Below are positions 1 through 9,457 of a DNA stretch of 64,000 bases, piece after piece; position 1 is the first letter of the stretch, and each line of letters begins with the position of its first letter. Made by a program: the position numbers and the translations under genes. Under the pieces are notes generated by a model. The model made no database searches. It saw only the letters and a program-made list of their open reading frames with translations, and was not told the DNA's origin. This DNA comes from Desulfurobacteriaceae bacterium (GTDB taxonomy: Bacteria; Aquificota; Aquificia; Desulfurobacteriales; Desulfurobacteriaceae), in the NCBI GenBank assembly GCA_027068415.1, contig JAMOTD010000007.1, positions 1 to 64,000 of the forward strand. The letters are read 5' to 3'.

Positions 1-2
1 GG

Positions 3-77
3 GTCTACAAAAAGGTTATAAAAATCCCAATAGACTTTGACGACTTCGTCTATGCAGAGCACGACATGTGCCAGTGA
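3..77 (+). CDS. C-terminal end of an unidentified protein (partial)
   Basis: An open frame enters from the left edge and ends with TGA at 75-77. Its last 24 residues are rich in Asp and Phe and end in HDMCQ. Too little remains to identify a family. It ends 11 bases before truB on the same strand, so the two are probably cotranscribed. Confidence 0.5.
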   Translation, partial: VYKKVIKIPIDFDDFVYAEHDMCQ

Positions 78-88
78 AGGCATGAGCC

Positions 89-940
89 ATGAGTGGTTTT
101 TTAATCGTTGATAAACCGAAAGGGATTTCCTCTCACGACGTTGTTTCTGTCGTTCGGGAGCTCCTTCCCAAAAGAATTAAAATAGGCCACAGCGGAACCC
201 TTGACCCCCTCGCAACGGGGGTCTTAATCTTGGCCGTAGGGAAGGCGACAAGACTAAGCGAGTACTTGCTGAAGCAGGATAAGTGCTACTTAGTAAAGGG
301 GCAGTTCGGCCTTGAGTCGGAGACCTACGACGCCGACGGCGACGTTAGGGAGGTTGAGTGCAGGGAAGTAGAGGAGGAGGAACTCCTTAAAGCCCTTCAA
401 AAGTTTAAGGGCGAAATTGAGCAGGTCCCACCTCCCTACTCTGCGGTAAGAATAAAGGGAAAAAGGGCTTACGAGCTTGCAAGGGAAGGGAAAAAGGTAG
501 AACTCCCCCCCAGAAGGGTAAAAATCCACTCAATTGAGCTTGTTGATTTCAGCTACCCCACGTTTACCCTTGAGGTTTGCTGCTCTTCGGGAACCTACAT
601 TCGCTCTTTAATCCACGATATAGGGAAGGAGCTCTCCTGCAGCGCAATAGTTGTTGAGCTGAGGAGAACAAAAGTAGGGCAAATCACACAGGAGAAGGTT
701 ATTTCCCTTGATAGGTTAAAGGAAGAGGGGGTTGAAAAGTTCTTGATTCCCCCCCAAGAGGTTCTCCCCTTCCCGAAGGTTGAGCTTAAAGGTGAGGAGG
801 CAAGGAGGTTTAAAGGGGGAGCTCCCGTTAAAGTAGGAGAGCTCCCGCAGGGGAGGTATTCGGTTTTGGAAGGGGAGAGGTTTATAGGGGTAGGAATAGT
901 AGAAAAGGGGAGGCTCAGGCCGGAGAAGGTATTGGCCTAA
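89..940 (+). CDS. truB: tRNA pseudouridine(55) synthase TruB
   Basis: TruB isomerises U55 in the T-arm of nearly all tRNAs. The 283-residue protein opens with the family N-terminus GFLIVDKPKGISSHDVV and carries the catalytic motif GHSGTLDPLATGVL, in which Asp39 is the expected nucleophile. Further family blocks are PPPYSAVRIKGKRAYELAR near residue 115 and SSGTYIRSLIHDIG near 167. The last 55 residues look like the C-terminal PUA-type domain. Length is normal for bacterial TruB. The ATG at 89 follows a purine-rich stretch and the upstream gene closely. The stop codon interlocks with that of the convergent reverse gyrase gene (937-940). Confidence 0.96.
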   Translation: MSGFLIVDKPKGISSHDVVSVVRELLPKRIKIGHSGTLDPLATGVLILAVGKATRLSEYLLKQDKCYLVKGQFGLESETYDADGDVREVECREVEEEELLKALQKFKGEIEQVPPPYSAVRIKGKRAYELAREGKKVELPPRRVKIHSIELVDFSYPTFTLEVCCSSGTYIRSLIHDIGKELSCSAIVVELRRTKVGQITQEKVISLDRLKEEGVEKFLIPPQEVLPFPKVELKGEEARRFKGGAPVKVGELPQGRYSVLEGERFIGVGIVEKGRLRPEKVLA

Positions 941-3900
941 TCCCCGACGGTCTGCCTCGGGTTAATCTTGGCAAACTTTAAAACAGGCTTCAGGCTCTTA
1001 ATAATCTCCTGATAGTCAACCTCCCCCCTTTCAACCCTGTCCATCAGCTCCTCAAGCTCCCTCGTAAACTCCTCGGAGGTGTAGTGGGGGAAGTGCTCCC
1101 TCAGGTAGTTGTAAACACCTATACCCAGTTTTGTAGGGTAGAGGAACCTTCCCTTTTGGACAACGTAGCGCCTGTCAAGAAGGGTCTGAACGATTTTTGC
1201 GTAGGTTGAAGGCCTGCCGATTTTCCTCCTCCTCATCTCCTCAACGAGCTCACCCTGAGTGTAGGGGAAGACTCTGGGGACGGTCCTTCTTGTGTAGGAG
1301 ACAACGTCAAAGTAGTAGGTCTCCCCCTCTTTAACTTCAAAGGGGAGCTCCTGAACCTTTAAAGGCTCAACGAGGTTCCAGCCGTCTTTGAGAATTTTAA
1401 CTATGCTCTCATCCTCAGTCTCTACGTCTGTCGGAAGGAGCTTTAAAAGGAGTTTAACCTCAAGGACTTCCACCGGAATCATCTGAGAGGCAATAAAGCG
1501 CCTGAAAATCAGGTCGTAAACGGCAAAGTGCTCGGAGGTCATCTTGGCTGTTGAGCCTGAGACAGTTACGAGGGTCTTCAGGGCATTTAGGTCAAGGGGG
1601 CGGGTAGGCCTTATACACTCGTGAGCACCCCCTTCGCCCCAGGGCCTCAACTTAACAAACTCGGGGCCGAACTTATCTGAGATGTACTCCTTTGCAACGC
1701 CCATTCCGGCGGTTGAAACCCTCGTTGAGTCCGTCCTGTGGTAGGTGATGAAGCCGCTCTCAAAGAGCTCCTGAGCAATCTCCATAACCCTGTCTGCAGA
1801 GAGGTTGAGTCTATCGGAAGCCTCTTTGAGGAGCTCCCCGGTGTTAAAGGGTGGCCGGGGGTTCTTCTCAACCTCTTTAAGCTCAACCACCTTAACCTTT
1901 ACCTTGTCGGGTATAACCCTCTTAAACTCCTTTAAGTCCTCAAACTTAAAGGAGAACTTACCTCCTTCGGTCTCAACGGTTATCACTCCGATTCTCTCTT
2001 TGCTCTCGTTGTACCTCTCAATAACCCAGCCGAGAACCGGCGTCTGAACCCTTCCGGCAGAGAGCCAGTTCTTCTTAAAGACCTTCCACAGGTGCTGGCT
2101 GAGGGAAAAGCCGACCCACCTGTCGGCAACCCTCCTGACTATCTGGGCTTTAACCAGGTCTTCGTCAACGTTCCGGGGGTTCTCAAGGGCCTCCATAAAG
2201 GCCCACTTGGTAACCTCGTGAAACTCCATTCTCCTTAAGGTCATCTGGTAGGGTTTTAGAACCGTTCCAACGTCCCAGCCGATTTTCTCACCCTCGGTGT
2301 CCGGGTCGCTGGCTATGTAGACCTCGTCAATCTCAAGGGCAAGCTCCCTTAAAGCCGAAATCACTGTAATTTTGTCAACGTCGGGTCTGCCCCCACACTT
2401 TGTACAGACGGGGTCAGTTGTCTGCTCGTTGCACTTTGTACAGTACTTTATCGTGTCGTAAACGGTTATAAACCTTCCGCCTTCCTCCTTTACCCCCCAG
2501 ATGCCGTCCCTCACTGTAAGGTCAAAGACGTGGCCTTTAGAAGCTGTAAGGAGGAGGAGCTTATTGCCGATGTTAATCTCGTAGGCGTCAACGTCTTTAA
2601 GGCGCCTCCTTACGGGCTTACCGAAGAAGGAGGCAATCGTCCTTGCCTTGTTAGGAGACTCAACCACAACGAGGGCAGTTTTAACGAGGCTCTTTGTCTC
2701 CGGGGTTACCTCTCCGGCAAGGATTTTCCTCACCCTCTCTCTATCCCTGTCAACAACCTTAAAGACGGCTTCAAGCTCTCTCTCCGTTATAAGCTCAAAG
2801 CCGAACTTCCGGGCAAGCTCCTTACCCCTATCCCTATTAAGGACTTTAAAGTTTACGTCCTCAAGGAAAATCAAAACCCTCTTCCTTAAGGAGTTGAGGG
2901 CTTTAAGGTCGTCAACGAACATGAGGCTGACCCCTTTAGTTAAGCCCCCCGCAAACATTCTTGAAGTCCTTCCGGAGGCCTGAACGTATCCTGCGGCGTC
3001 TCCCACAACTACGTAGAGCTCCCCGTCCTTCTCTTTAAGGATTACGGTCTCAGACTTCCTGATTTTCTCAAGGAAATCGGGGTCGGAGAGGTATTTTTCA
3101 AGGAAGAACTTAATCTCCTCAAGTCTCTCTTTTATTTTGGGGTAGCGGGGAAGGAGCTCCTCCTTCAAGCTCAGGTACTTCTTGAGGTAGGTAAGGTAGG
3201 AGATTACCTTCGGCTGCTCCTCTTTGGGAAAGAGCTCCCTTAAAATCAGAAGCATTCCAAAAAGCTTAACCGGAGCAAGGCTCAGTTTAACCGAAAACTC
3301 CATTTTGGGAACGCCGAGAAAGACGGCGTACCTTACGGCCTGTGGTAAGTCTATCCCCCTTGCAAGGGGGTTCCTGTAGCTGGCAATTCCTACGGCCGCC
3401 CAGATTTCCCCATTAACGAACCTCTCCTGGTTTTCGGGGGTAAACTCCTCGTAAGAGACAGCCGGAATTCCGCTGCCGTTTAGCCTCTCAACAACAACGT
3501 CAACAAACTCCTTTCCCATGTCGGCAGAGATAAAGACAAAGACCCCCTTGCCGTACTTCTTTATCAGGTTAACGGCCTCATCAAGGGGTTCCTTATCAGT
3601 ATAAAGGAGAACGTCCTCAACGTTCCTCAGGGCAGAGGCCGACTTACCTACTTCAAAGCCCAGGAGCTCCCTAAAGAGCTTAACCCTCCTTGAGCGGGGC
3701 TGTGAGGTCGCAGATGAGACAACGAGGACGTTCTCAATTTCCTCCCTCCTCCTCTCAAGGTAGCGCTCGTACCTCCTCAAGCGCTCAAAGAGCTCCTTGG
3801 GAGCCTTATCACCTAAGGAGGCAAGCTTTGCCTTTATGTCAAGGACTTTCATTGCAAGCTCTATGTCCTTATCGGTAAACCCGAGAAGCTGAATCACCTT

Positions 3901-4515
3901 ATCAACGTTCTTTGCGCTCTTTAAGAGGGAGTCAACGTCGTCAACGAAAACGAAGTTAAAGGGTTTGGGAATAATCTCAAAGTTTCGGTAAAGGAAGTTT
4001 GTAGTCGTTATGAGAACGTCAAAGTTCCCCTCTTTAATCTCCTCTTTTTCCCTCTTCTTTCCGGTATAGGCAACGATTTTTTTATCGGTTAGTTTGGAAA
4101 GCCTCTCAAGGGTCTGAAGAACGAGGAGTTTTGTGGGAACGAGAATGTAAACCTTTCCCTTTAAGTAGGCCGAGGTCACGAGCCCCCAAGTAGTTTTACC
4201 AACGCCGGTAGGGGCAATCATCGTAAAGGACTTCTTAAGGGCAACCCTCTTAGCCCACATAACCTGTAAAGACCAAGGAGTAAAGCCGGTCTTCTCCTTG
4301 AAGAAGCGGGTGTAATCCTTAACGAAGCTGTCAAGTGAGCAGAGCTTCTCAAACTCTTTAAGGTTTTCCCCAAGGGCTGCACAGATTTCCTCTCTCTCTG
4401 AAAACTCAATTTCGGAAAGGAGACACCTTTCACAGGGAAGGCCCTTCTTTAGCCTCTCGTCGGAAATAATCCTCCCGCAGTTGGGACACATACGGTGAAA
4501 CTCGGCTACTTTCAT
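937..4515 (-). CDS. rgy: Reverse gyrase
   Basis: Reverse gyrase introduces positive supercoils into DNA using ATP and is a hallmark of organisms growing at very high temperature. The 1192-residue chain is complete. It has an N-terminal zinc finger (CPNC at 10-13, CERC near 28), then an SF2 helicase-like half with Walker A APTGVGKTT (101-109), a DDVD box (192-195), SSAT near 268 and QASGRTSR near 512. The topoisomerase IA half follows, with the Toprim start VVVESPNKA near 617, a second zinc finger (CTKC...CTKC, 692-707), DPDTE at 737-741, and the active-site motif FITYHRTDS with catalytic Tyr925. The ATG at 4515 follows GAGGGAGGA. The gene stands alone between convergent truB and a divergent alcohol dehydrogenase. 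Confidence 0.98.
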   Translation of the reverse strand: MKVAEFHRMCPNCGRIISDERLKKGLPCERCLLSEIEFSEREEICAALGENLKEFEKLCSLDSFVKDYTRFFKEKTGFTPWSLQVMWAKRVALKKSFTMIAPTGVGKTTWGLVTSAYLKGKVYILVPTKLLVLQTLERLSKLTDKKIVAYTGKKREKEEIKEGNFDVLITTTNFLYRNFEIIPKPFNFVFVDDVDSLLKSAKNVDKVIQLLGFTDKDIELAMKVLDIKAKLASLGDKAPKELFERLRRYERYLERRREEIENVLVVSSATSQPRSRRVKLFRELLGFEVGKSASALRNVEDVLLYTDKEPLDEAVNLIKKYGKGVFVFISADMGKEFVDVVVERLNGSGIPAVSYEEFTPENQERFVNGEIWAAVGIASYRNPLARGIDLPQAVRYAVFLGVPKMEFSVKLSLAPVKLFGMLLILRELFPKEEQPKVISYLTYLKKYLSLKEELLPRYPKIKERLEEIKFFLEKYLSDPDFLEKIRKSETVILKEKDGELYVVVGDAAGYVQASGRTSRMFAGGLTKGVSLMFVDDLKALNSLRKRVLIFLEDVNFKVLNRDRGKELARKFGFELITERELEAVFKVVDRDRERVRKILAGEVTPETKSLVKTALVVVESPNKARTIASFFGKPVRRRLKDVDAYEINIGNKLLLLTASKGHVFDLTVRDGIWGVKEEGGRFITVYDTIKYCTKCNEQTTDPVCTKCGGRPDVDKITVISALRELALEIDEVYIASDPDTEGEKIGWDVGTVLKPYQMTLRRMEFHEVTKWAFMEALENPRNVDEDLVKAQIVRRVADRWVGFSLSQHLWKVFKKNWLSAGRVQTPVLGWVIERYNESKERIGVITVETEGGKFSFKFEDLKEFKRVIPDKVKVKVVELKEVEKNPRPPFNTGELLKEASDRLNLSADRVMEIAQELFESGFITYHRTDSTRVSTAGMGVAKEYISDKFGPEFVKLRPWGEGGAHECIRPTRPLDLNALKTLVTVSGSTAKMTSEHFAVYDLIFRRFIASQMIPVEVLEVKLLLKLLPTDVETEDESIVKILKDGWNLVEPLKVQELPFEVKEGETYYFDVVSYTRRTVPRVFPYTQGELVEEMRRRKIGRPSTYAKIVQTLLDRRYVVQKGRFLYPTKLGIGVYNYLREHFPHYTSEEFTRELEELMDRVERGEVDYQEIIKSLKPVLKFAKINPRQTVGD

Positions 4516-4581
4516 TCCTCTCCCTCTCTTCTTTTAATGGCTTACAGTGTATCATAAGGTAAAAGAGTTAAAGGAGGGAAG

Positions 4582-5715
4582 ATGCCTTTTGAGAGGTTTT
4601 TCATTCCTACGAGAGTGGTCTTCGGGAAGGGAGCTCTGAAAAAGCTCGGAGAAGAGGTTGAATTCCTCGGCTTGAACCCGCAAAGGACGGCCATCATCTG
4701 CTCCCCTTCGGCGGTTTCAAACGGCTACGTTAAACAGATAAAAGAGGAGATAAAAGGTGAGGTAGAGGTCTTCAGCGGTGTAAGTCAGGAGCCGACCGTT
4801 GAAAACGCAAAGGAGATTTTGGAGGAGGTAAGGAAGTTCTCCCCCTCCCTGATAGTTGCGGTAGGAGGGGGAAGCCCCCTTGACGTAGCAAAGGCCGTTT
4901 CGGCGATGCTAACAAACGAAGGGAGGCTTGAGGACTACATAGGTGTACCCGAAGCCTTCAAAAACCCCGGCGTCCCGCTGGTCGCCGTTCCGACAACTGC
5001 AGGCTCGGGCTCCGAGGTTACCCCCTACGCAGTTCTAACCGACAGGGAGAGAATGAGGAAGGCTCCCCTAATCTCCCACCGCCTCTTCCCGGCCTTAGCG
5101 ATTGACGACCCGACATTAACCCTCTCTATGCCCAGAAGCGTAGCGGTAAACAGCGGAGTTGACGCCTTTACCCACGCAGTTGAGTCCCTCCTATCAAAGA
5201 GGGCAAAGACTACGAGCAAGCTCTACTCCCTAAAGAGTGCCGAGCTGGTATTTAAGTTCTTGCCAAGGTCTGCGGGAAACCCGGCAGACTTAAAGGCTAA
5301 AGAAGAGGTTATGAGGGGAAGCCTCTTAGGGGGAATAGCAATAAGCCTTGCAGGAGCGGGACTCGTCCACACCCTTGCCCACATTCTCGGAGTCTTAAAA
5401 AGGGTTCCCCACGGCCTTGCAAACGGCGTTTTCCTCGTTCCCGTATTAAGGCTCTACGGACTTAGCGCAAAGGAGGAGATTGAGGAGTTGGGAAGGGCTA
5501 TAGGAACTGGCGGGGATTACCAAAAGGTCATTGAAGAGATTGAGAACTGGCTGAAGTTCTTGGGCATACCCCAGAGCCTAAAGGAGTTAGGGGTTGAAAA
5601 GAGCGACATCCCGTTCTTCGTTGAGAAGTGTATGGAGAAGAGGTTCTTAATGGGGAACCTGCCGAAAATCCCCTCAGAGAGGGAGGTTAGGGAGCTTCTT
5701 CAAACTTTGGTTTAA
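4582..5715 (+). CDS. Iron-containing alcohol dehydrogenase family protein
   Basis: Group III dehydrogenases interconvert alcohols and aldehydes with NAD(P)H and a bound Fe(II) or similar metal. The 377-residue protein shows the coenzyme-binding motif VGGGSPLDVAKA near residue 93, the phosphate contact VPTTAGSGSEVTPYAV near 137, and metal ligands in GVDAFTHAVES (near 190), VHTLAHILG (near 253) and PHGLANG (near 267). Length fits the family. GGAGGGAAG precedes the ATG. It lies alone, divergent from reverse gyrase by 66 bases. The substrate cannot be read from sequence; butanol, 1,3-propanediol and lactaldehyde enzymes share this fold. Confidence 0.9.
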   Translation: MPFERFFIPTRVVFGKGALKKLGEEVEFLGLNPQRTAIICSPSAVSNGYVKQIKEEIKGEVEVFSGVSQEPTVENAKEILEEVRKFSPSLIVAVGGGSPLDVAKAVSAMLTNEGRLEDYIGVPEAFKNPGVPLVAVPTTAGSGSEVTPYAVLTDRERMRKAPLISHRLFPALAIDDPTLTLSMPRSVAVNSGVDAFTHAVESLLSKRAKTTSKLYSLKSAELVFKFLPRSAGNPADLKAKEEVMRGSLLGGIAISLAGAGLVHTLAHILGVLKRVPHGLANGVFLVPVLRLYGLSAKEEIEELGRAIGTGGDYQKVIEEIENWLKFLGIPQSLKELGVEKSDIPFFVEKCMEKRFLMGNLPKIPSEREVRELLQTLV

Positions 5716-5810
5716 AACAGATAGTTAAAACTATTAGATATTGAAGAAGTGAAATAATTACAGTAATTTTACCCACACGGGTTAAGGGAAAAGCGATAAC
5801 AATTAAGCAT

Positions 5811-5856
5811 AATAAAAAACTAAAGGGCGGCTCCCTCTCCATAAGGGGAGGGAGGG
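5811..5856 (-). terminator. Intrinsic terminator of the lpxI operon
   Basis: Just after the lpxI stop on the minus strand lies a GC-rich hairpin, CTCCCTCTCC-ATAA-GGGGAGGGAG in plus-strand order (5831-5854, one mismatch). Beyond it the minus strand carries a T-rich run (the A run at 5814-5819). The order hairpin then U-tract suits termination of leftward transcripts. The rest of the 5716-5860 gap is AT-rich with no gene visible. Confidence 0.7.
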
Positions 5857-5860
5857 GGGT

Positions 5861-6667
5861 TTAAAGGGAAATAACGGTAAAACCTTTTTCCCTGCAGAAC
5901 TTCTCTATTTCCCGTTTATTTAATAAATATGTCTTACCGGCATCAATTGCCAGTGCCCTTCCCCCTAAAGATTTAATGAGTTTTACAGTTTCTATCCCGA
6001 CCGTAGGAACGTCAACCCTCATATCCTGAGTTTTCCTTGCGGCCTTACAGACTACGAAGTCCTCTCCGGAGAGCTCCGCCCCCCTCCTTATGCAGGCGTC
6101 CGTCCCCTCAACAGCCTCAACGGCAACAACGGTACGGTTTTTAACAACAACCGTCTGGCCTATGTCAAGGGAGGCAATACTCCTTGCAATCTCCATTCCG
6201 AAGGTTAGCTCGGAAAGGAGCTCCTCCTCCGGCTCCTTACCGATTACAGTCCCGGCAGGAAGGAGAAGGTGGGAAAGGTAGGGGGTAGGGTCTATCACCT
6301 CTACACCGAGGGCTTCAACTTCGGAAAAGATACCCTTTATTATGGTTTCGGGTTTCCTGTCCTTAAGGGAGAAGAGGAACTTTACCGCTTTTAGGTCAAG
6401 ACCGGTAAGGGAGAGGGCTGCTCTGTGCTCAATTTTTCCGAGGAAGACTATTTTTTCGGCTCCGCTGGAGGAGAGCTTTTTGAGGAACTCGCCGAGCTTA
6501 AAGGGTTTTATCCAAACGGTCTCGCAGGAGAGCTCCTCAACGGCTGGAGAGGTGATTCCCTTGAGGGCGAAGGTGATTACTCTCTCCCCCCTCTCCCTTG
6601 CCGACTTTAAGAACTCCAAGGGGAGCTCCCCCCAGCCGGCAAGGAGGGCGAGTCTACTTCCTGGCAT
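5861..6667 (-). CDS. lpxI: UDP-2,3-diacylglucosamine pyrophosphatase LpxI
   Basis: LpxI hydrolyses UDP-2,3-diacylglucosamine to lipid X in lipid A synthesis, replacing the unrelated LpxH. The 268-residue protein matches the LpxI (DUF1009) family: N-terminal LALLAGWGELPLEFLKSA, then FLGKIEH near residue 75, and the family signature EGTDACIRRGAEL near 183 followed by KAARKTQDMRVDVPTVG. Its start overlaps the nusB end by 14 bases, and it is the last gene of the yceD-to-lpxI operon. The presence of this enzyme indicates an LPS-type outer membrane, in line with the lptF, lptG and Omp85 genes elsewhere in the window. Confidence 0.92.
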   Translation of the reverse strand: MPGSRLALLAGWGELPLEFLKSARERGERVITFALKGITSPAVEELSCETVWIKPFKLGEFLKKLSSSGAEKIVFLGKIEHRAALSLTGLDLKAVKFLFSLKDRKPETIIKGIFSEVEALGVEVIDPTPYLSHLLLPAGTVIGKEPEEELLSELTFGMEIARSIASLDIGQTVVVKNRTVVAVEAVEGTDACIRRGAELSGEDFVVCKAARKTQDMRVDVPTVGIETVKLIKSLGGRALAIDAGKTYLLNKREIEKFCREKGFTVISL

Positions 6668-7076
6668 CTCTCTTCACTTTATCTAAAATGGCGTTGATAA
6701 AGGCGGGGGATTTGGGGTCTTCACCGTAGAGCTTCGCAAAGTCAACGGCGTCGTTTATAACCGCCTCTGCGGGGGAGACGTCCATGTTTAAAATCTCATA
6801 GGTTGCTCCCCTCAAAATTGAGCGGTCAACGGGGAGAAGCCTTGAGATTTTCCAGCCCTTTTTAAGGTGTTTCTCTATCTCTGAGTCAACAGACTCAAGG
6901 TTCTCTACGGTTAATTTAAAGAGCTCCTCGGCAAGGGATTTAACTTCAGGGGAGCTCTCATCTGTCTCTTCCCAGTAGAGCTGTGCTATCTCCTCGGGAG
7001 AGAGGGAGGAGATATCCCACTGGTAGAGCATAAGGTAGGCGTGGTGGCGTGCCCTCTTCTTTTCCCTGTTCGTCAT
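6654..7076 (-). CDS. nusB: Transcription antitermination factor NusB
   Basis: NusB binds boxA RNA with S10 (NusE) and promotes antitermination on rRNA operons. The protein begins [20 protein letters not shown], continues with [16 protein letters not shown] near residue 90 and ends with [16 protein letters not shown] and FINAILDKV, all typical. I chose the ATG at 7076, giving 140 residues. An upstream in-frame start would add a tail unlike NusB, and the chosen ATG overlaps the ribH stop in ATGA, a translational-coupling arrangement. The pairing with ribH directly upstream is common in bacteria. Confidence 0.95.
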   Translation of the reverse strand: MTNREKKRARHHAYLMLYQWDISSLSPEEIAQLYWEETDESSPEVKSLAEELFKLTVENLESVDSEIEKHLKKGWKISRLLPVDRSILRGATYEILNMDVSPAEAVINDAVDFAKLYGEDPKSPAFINAILDKVKRDARK

Positions 7077-7540
7077 CTCCTCTCCATACCTTTCAGGAGG
7101 TTGACCATCTCTATTGCGGCAAGTGCCGCCTCCCAACCCTTGTTTCCGGCCTTGGCTCCGGCCCTGTCTATCGCCTGCTCAACCGTGTCGGTGGTTAGAA
7201 CTCCGAAGATTACTGGCTTTTCGGTCTCAAGTGAGACGGCGGCAACCCCCTTACTGACCTCGGCAGCAACGTAGTCAAAGTGGGGAGTTTCACCCCTTAT
7301 AACAGCCCCTAAAACTATAACGGCATCGTAGTCCATCTTTGCCAGCCTTTTTGCAAGGAGCGGAAGCTCAAAGGCTCCAGGAGCCTTGAAGACTTCAATA
7401 TCCTCCTCGCTACATCCGTGCCTCAAAAGGCAGTCAAGAGCCCCTTCAAGGAGCCTCTCGGTTATGAAGGAGTTGAACCTGCTAACGGCTATTGCGAACC
7501 TTAAACCTTTGGCCTCTAAGTTCCCCTCGTTTACTCTCAT
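7073..7540 (-). CDS. ribH: 6,7-dimethyl-8-ribityllumazine synthase
   Basis: RibH condenses 5-amino-6-ribitylamino-uracil with 3,4-dihydroxy-2-butanone 4-phosphate to make lumazine, the penultimate riboflavin step, usually as a 60-mer. The 155-residue protein has the family motifs [15 protein letters not shown] (near 23), [14 protein letters not shown] (near 54), [19 protein letters not shown] (near 76, with the catalytic His) and [12 protein letters not shown] (near 110). It follows fabK by two bases and overlaps nusB by four. No other riboflavin gene is in the window. Confidence 0.96.
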   Translation of the reverse strand: MRVNEGNLEAKGLRFAIAVSRFNSFITERLLEGALDCLLRHGCSEEDIEVFKAPGAFELPLLAKRLAKMDYDAVIVLGAVIRGETPHFDYVAAEVSKGVAAVSLETEKPVIFGVLTTDTVEQAIDRAGAKAGNKGWEAALAAIEMVNLLKGMERR

Positions 7541-7542
7541 AG

Positions 7543-8499
7543 CTACTCTCCGCAGTTAAAGAACCTATTGCAGAGGTTCCTTAAGGTTCTCTCGGCACCT
7601 TCCATTATGTCCCTGATAATCTCGGCGGCAGTCTCCTCTTTGTTAACGTAGCCGACAACCTGCCCCGCCATTACCGAGCCCCACTCAACGTCTCCCTTCT
7701 CGGCGGCAAGGCGTAGCCTTCCCCTTCCCAGCTCCTCAAGCTCCTCTTTGGGAGCTCCCGAAAACTCAAGCTCGGCAAACTTCCTCGTGAGCTTGTTCTC
7801 AAGGAGCCTTACCGGGTGGCCGGTGGTAATTCCCGTCACGGTAACTTGGTTAAAGCGGGCCTTAAGGATTTTCTCCTTGTATTTGGGGTGGACGTTGCAC
7901 TCCTTTGCCGCCAGAAAGCGGGTTCCGACCTGAACTCCCTCGGCACCGAGGGCAAAGGCCGCAGCCGCCTGCTCTCCAAGTGCTATTCCGCCTGCGGCTA
8001 TGACGGGAATGTTTACAGCCCTGACTATTGAAGGGATTAAAACCATGGTGGTGAGCTTACCTATGTGGCCTCCGGCCTCCATTCCCTCTGCAACTACCGC
8101 GTCAACCCCTATCCTCTCCATTCTCTTTGCAAGGGCGTCGCTTGCAACCACAGGAATTACCTTAATTCCCTTCTCCTTAAAGGCGGGAATGTACTTACCG
8201 GGGTTCCCGGCTCCGGTGGTTACTACCGGAACCTCCTCCTCAAGGCAGACCTTTATAATCTCCTCGGCGTTGGGCATCATGAGCATTACGTTAACGCCGA
8301 AGGGTTTATCGGTCAGCTCTTTACACTTCCTTACCTCCTGACGAAGCTCCTCGGCGCTCCTGCTCCCGCCGGCTATTATTCCCAGCCCTCCGGCGTTTGA
8401 AACCGCCGCGGCAAGCTCGGCGTCGGCGATCCAGGCCATTCCCCCCTGAAGAATCGGGTACTCAATTCCGAGGATTTCGCACAGTCTCGTTTTCAGCAT
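7543..8499 (-). CDS. fabK: Enoyl-[acyl-carrier-protein] reductase II FabK
   Basis: FabK is the FMN-dependent enoyl-ACP reductase that closes each cycle of type II fatty acid synthesis; it is unrelated to FabI. The protein follows the FabK pattern closely: [20 protein letters not shown] at the N-terminus, [35 protein letters not shown] with the conserved His, and AAGGI then [11 protein letters not shown]. These blocks distinguish it from the related nitronate monooxygenases, as does its position directly after fabH and plsX. Length (318) is normal. It leaves 16 bases to fabH. No FabI homologue lies in the window, so FabK may be the sole ENR, but that needs the rest of the genome. Confidence 0.9.
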   Translation of the reverse strand: MLKTRLCEILGIEYPILQGGMAWIADAELAAAVSNAGGLGIIAGGSRSAEELRQEVRKCKELTDKPFGVNVMLMMPNAEEIIKVCLEEEVPVVTTGAGNPGKYIPAFKEKGIKVIPVVASDALAKRMERIGVDAVVAEGMEAGGHIGKLTTMVLIPSIVRAVNIPVIAAGGIALGEQAAAAFALGAEGVQVGTRFLAAKECNVHPKYKEKILKARFNQVTVTGITTGHPVRLLENKLTRKFAELEFSGAPKEELEELGRGRLRLAAEKGDVEWGSVMAGQVVGYVNKEETAAEIIRDIMEGAERTLRNLCNRFFNCGE

Positions 8500-8515
8500 T
8501 CTCCCTCCGGTAAAG

Positions 8516-9457
8516 TCAGACTTTTATAACGCAAGAACCCCAGGTAAACCCTCCTCCGAAGGCCACAAGGAGGGCAAGCTCTCCCTTTTTGAGCCTTCCG
8601 CTCCTGAGGGCCTCGTCAAGGGCAATGGGTATTGAGGCGGCACTTGTATTCCCGTACCTATCAAGGTTGACAAAGACCTTCTCCTCAGGAAGTCCCAACC
8701 TTTCGGCAATTGCCCTTATTATACGAAGGTTTGCCTGGTGGGGAATGAGAAGGGAGATGTCTTTCGGAGAAAGACCGGTCTTCTCAAGAACCCTCAAGGC
8801 CGAGTCAACCATAGTCCTGACGGCAACTTTAAAGACCTCATTTCCCTTCATCCTGACGTAGTAGGGGAACTCCTCGTTTGAACCGACCGAAGGAACTGCA
8901 AGGAGCTCCCCGTAGGAGCCGTCTGCCCCTAGGTCAAAGCCGAGAATCCCCTCCTCATCAGAAGTCTCAAGGTAAACGGCCCCTGCACCGTCTCCGAAGA
9001 GTATGCAGGTACTCCTGTCTTTCCAGTTAACGATTTTAGAGAACCTCTCTGCACCTATCACGAGGGCCTTACTTACCCCCTTGCTCCTCATTATTGAGTC
9101 GGCAACGTAGAGGCCGTAGATAAAGCCGGTGCAGGCGGCAGAGACGTCAAAGGCTATTGCTCCCTTATTCTCAATTTTTGCCTGAACTTTACACGCGGTT
9201 GAGGGGAAGAAGGCGTCGGGGGTTGCAGTTGCAACCACTATGAGCTCAACCTCTTCGGGAGAACTCTCCCCCAGAGCCCTGACGGCAGCCTCGGTTGCCA
9301 TGTCGGAGGTTGTCTCTACCTCGCTTATCCTCCTCTCCCTTATGCCGGTTCTGGTGGTTATCCATTCATCGGAGGTGTCAACCATACGCTCAAGGTCAAA
9401 GTTTGTAAGGACTTTATCCGGCAGGTAGGAGCCTGTGGAAACGATTTTAATCCCCAT
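8516..9457 (-). CDS. fabH: Beta-ketoacyl-ACP synthase III
   Basis: FabH starts fatty acid synthesis by condensing acetyl-CoA (or a branched acyl-CoA) with malonyl-ACP. The chosen ATG gives MGIKIVSTGSYLPDKVLTN, the usual FabH beginning. An upstream TTG would add seven unconserved residues, whereas this ATG has GGGAAGGG ahead of it. The catalytic triad is visible: Cys in SAACTGFIYGL (near residue 110), His in LIPHQANLRII (near 236) and Asn in YGNTSAASIP (near 267). The 313-residue length is typical. It overlaps the end of plsX by 11 bases. Confidence 0.95.
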   Translation of the reverse strand: MGIKIVSTGSYLPDKVLTNFDLERMVDTSDEWITTRTGIRERRISEVETTSDMATEAAVRALGESSPEEVELIVVATATPDAFFPSTACKVQAKIENKGAIAFDVSAACTGFIYGLYVADSIMRSKGVSKALVIGAERFSKIVNWKDRSTCILFGDGAGAVYLETSDEEGILGFDLGADGSYGELLAVPSVGSNEEFPYYVRMKGNEVFKVAVRTMVDSALRVLEKTGLSPKDISLLIPHQANLRIIRAIAERLGLPEEKVFVNLDRYGNTSAASIPIALDEALRSGRLKKGELALLVAFGGGFTWGSCVIKV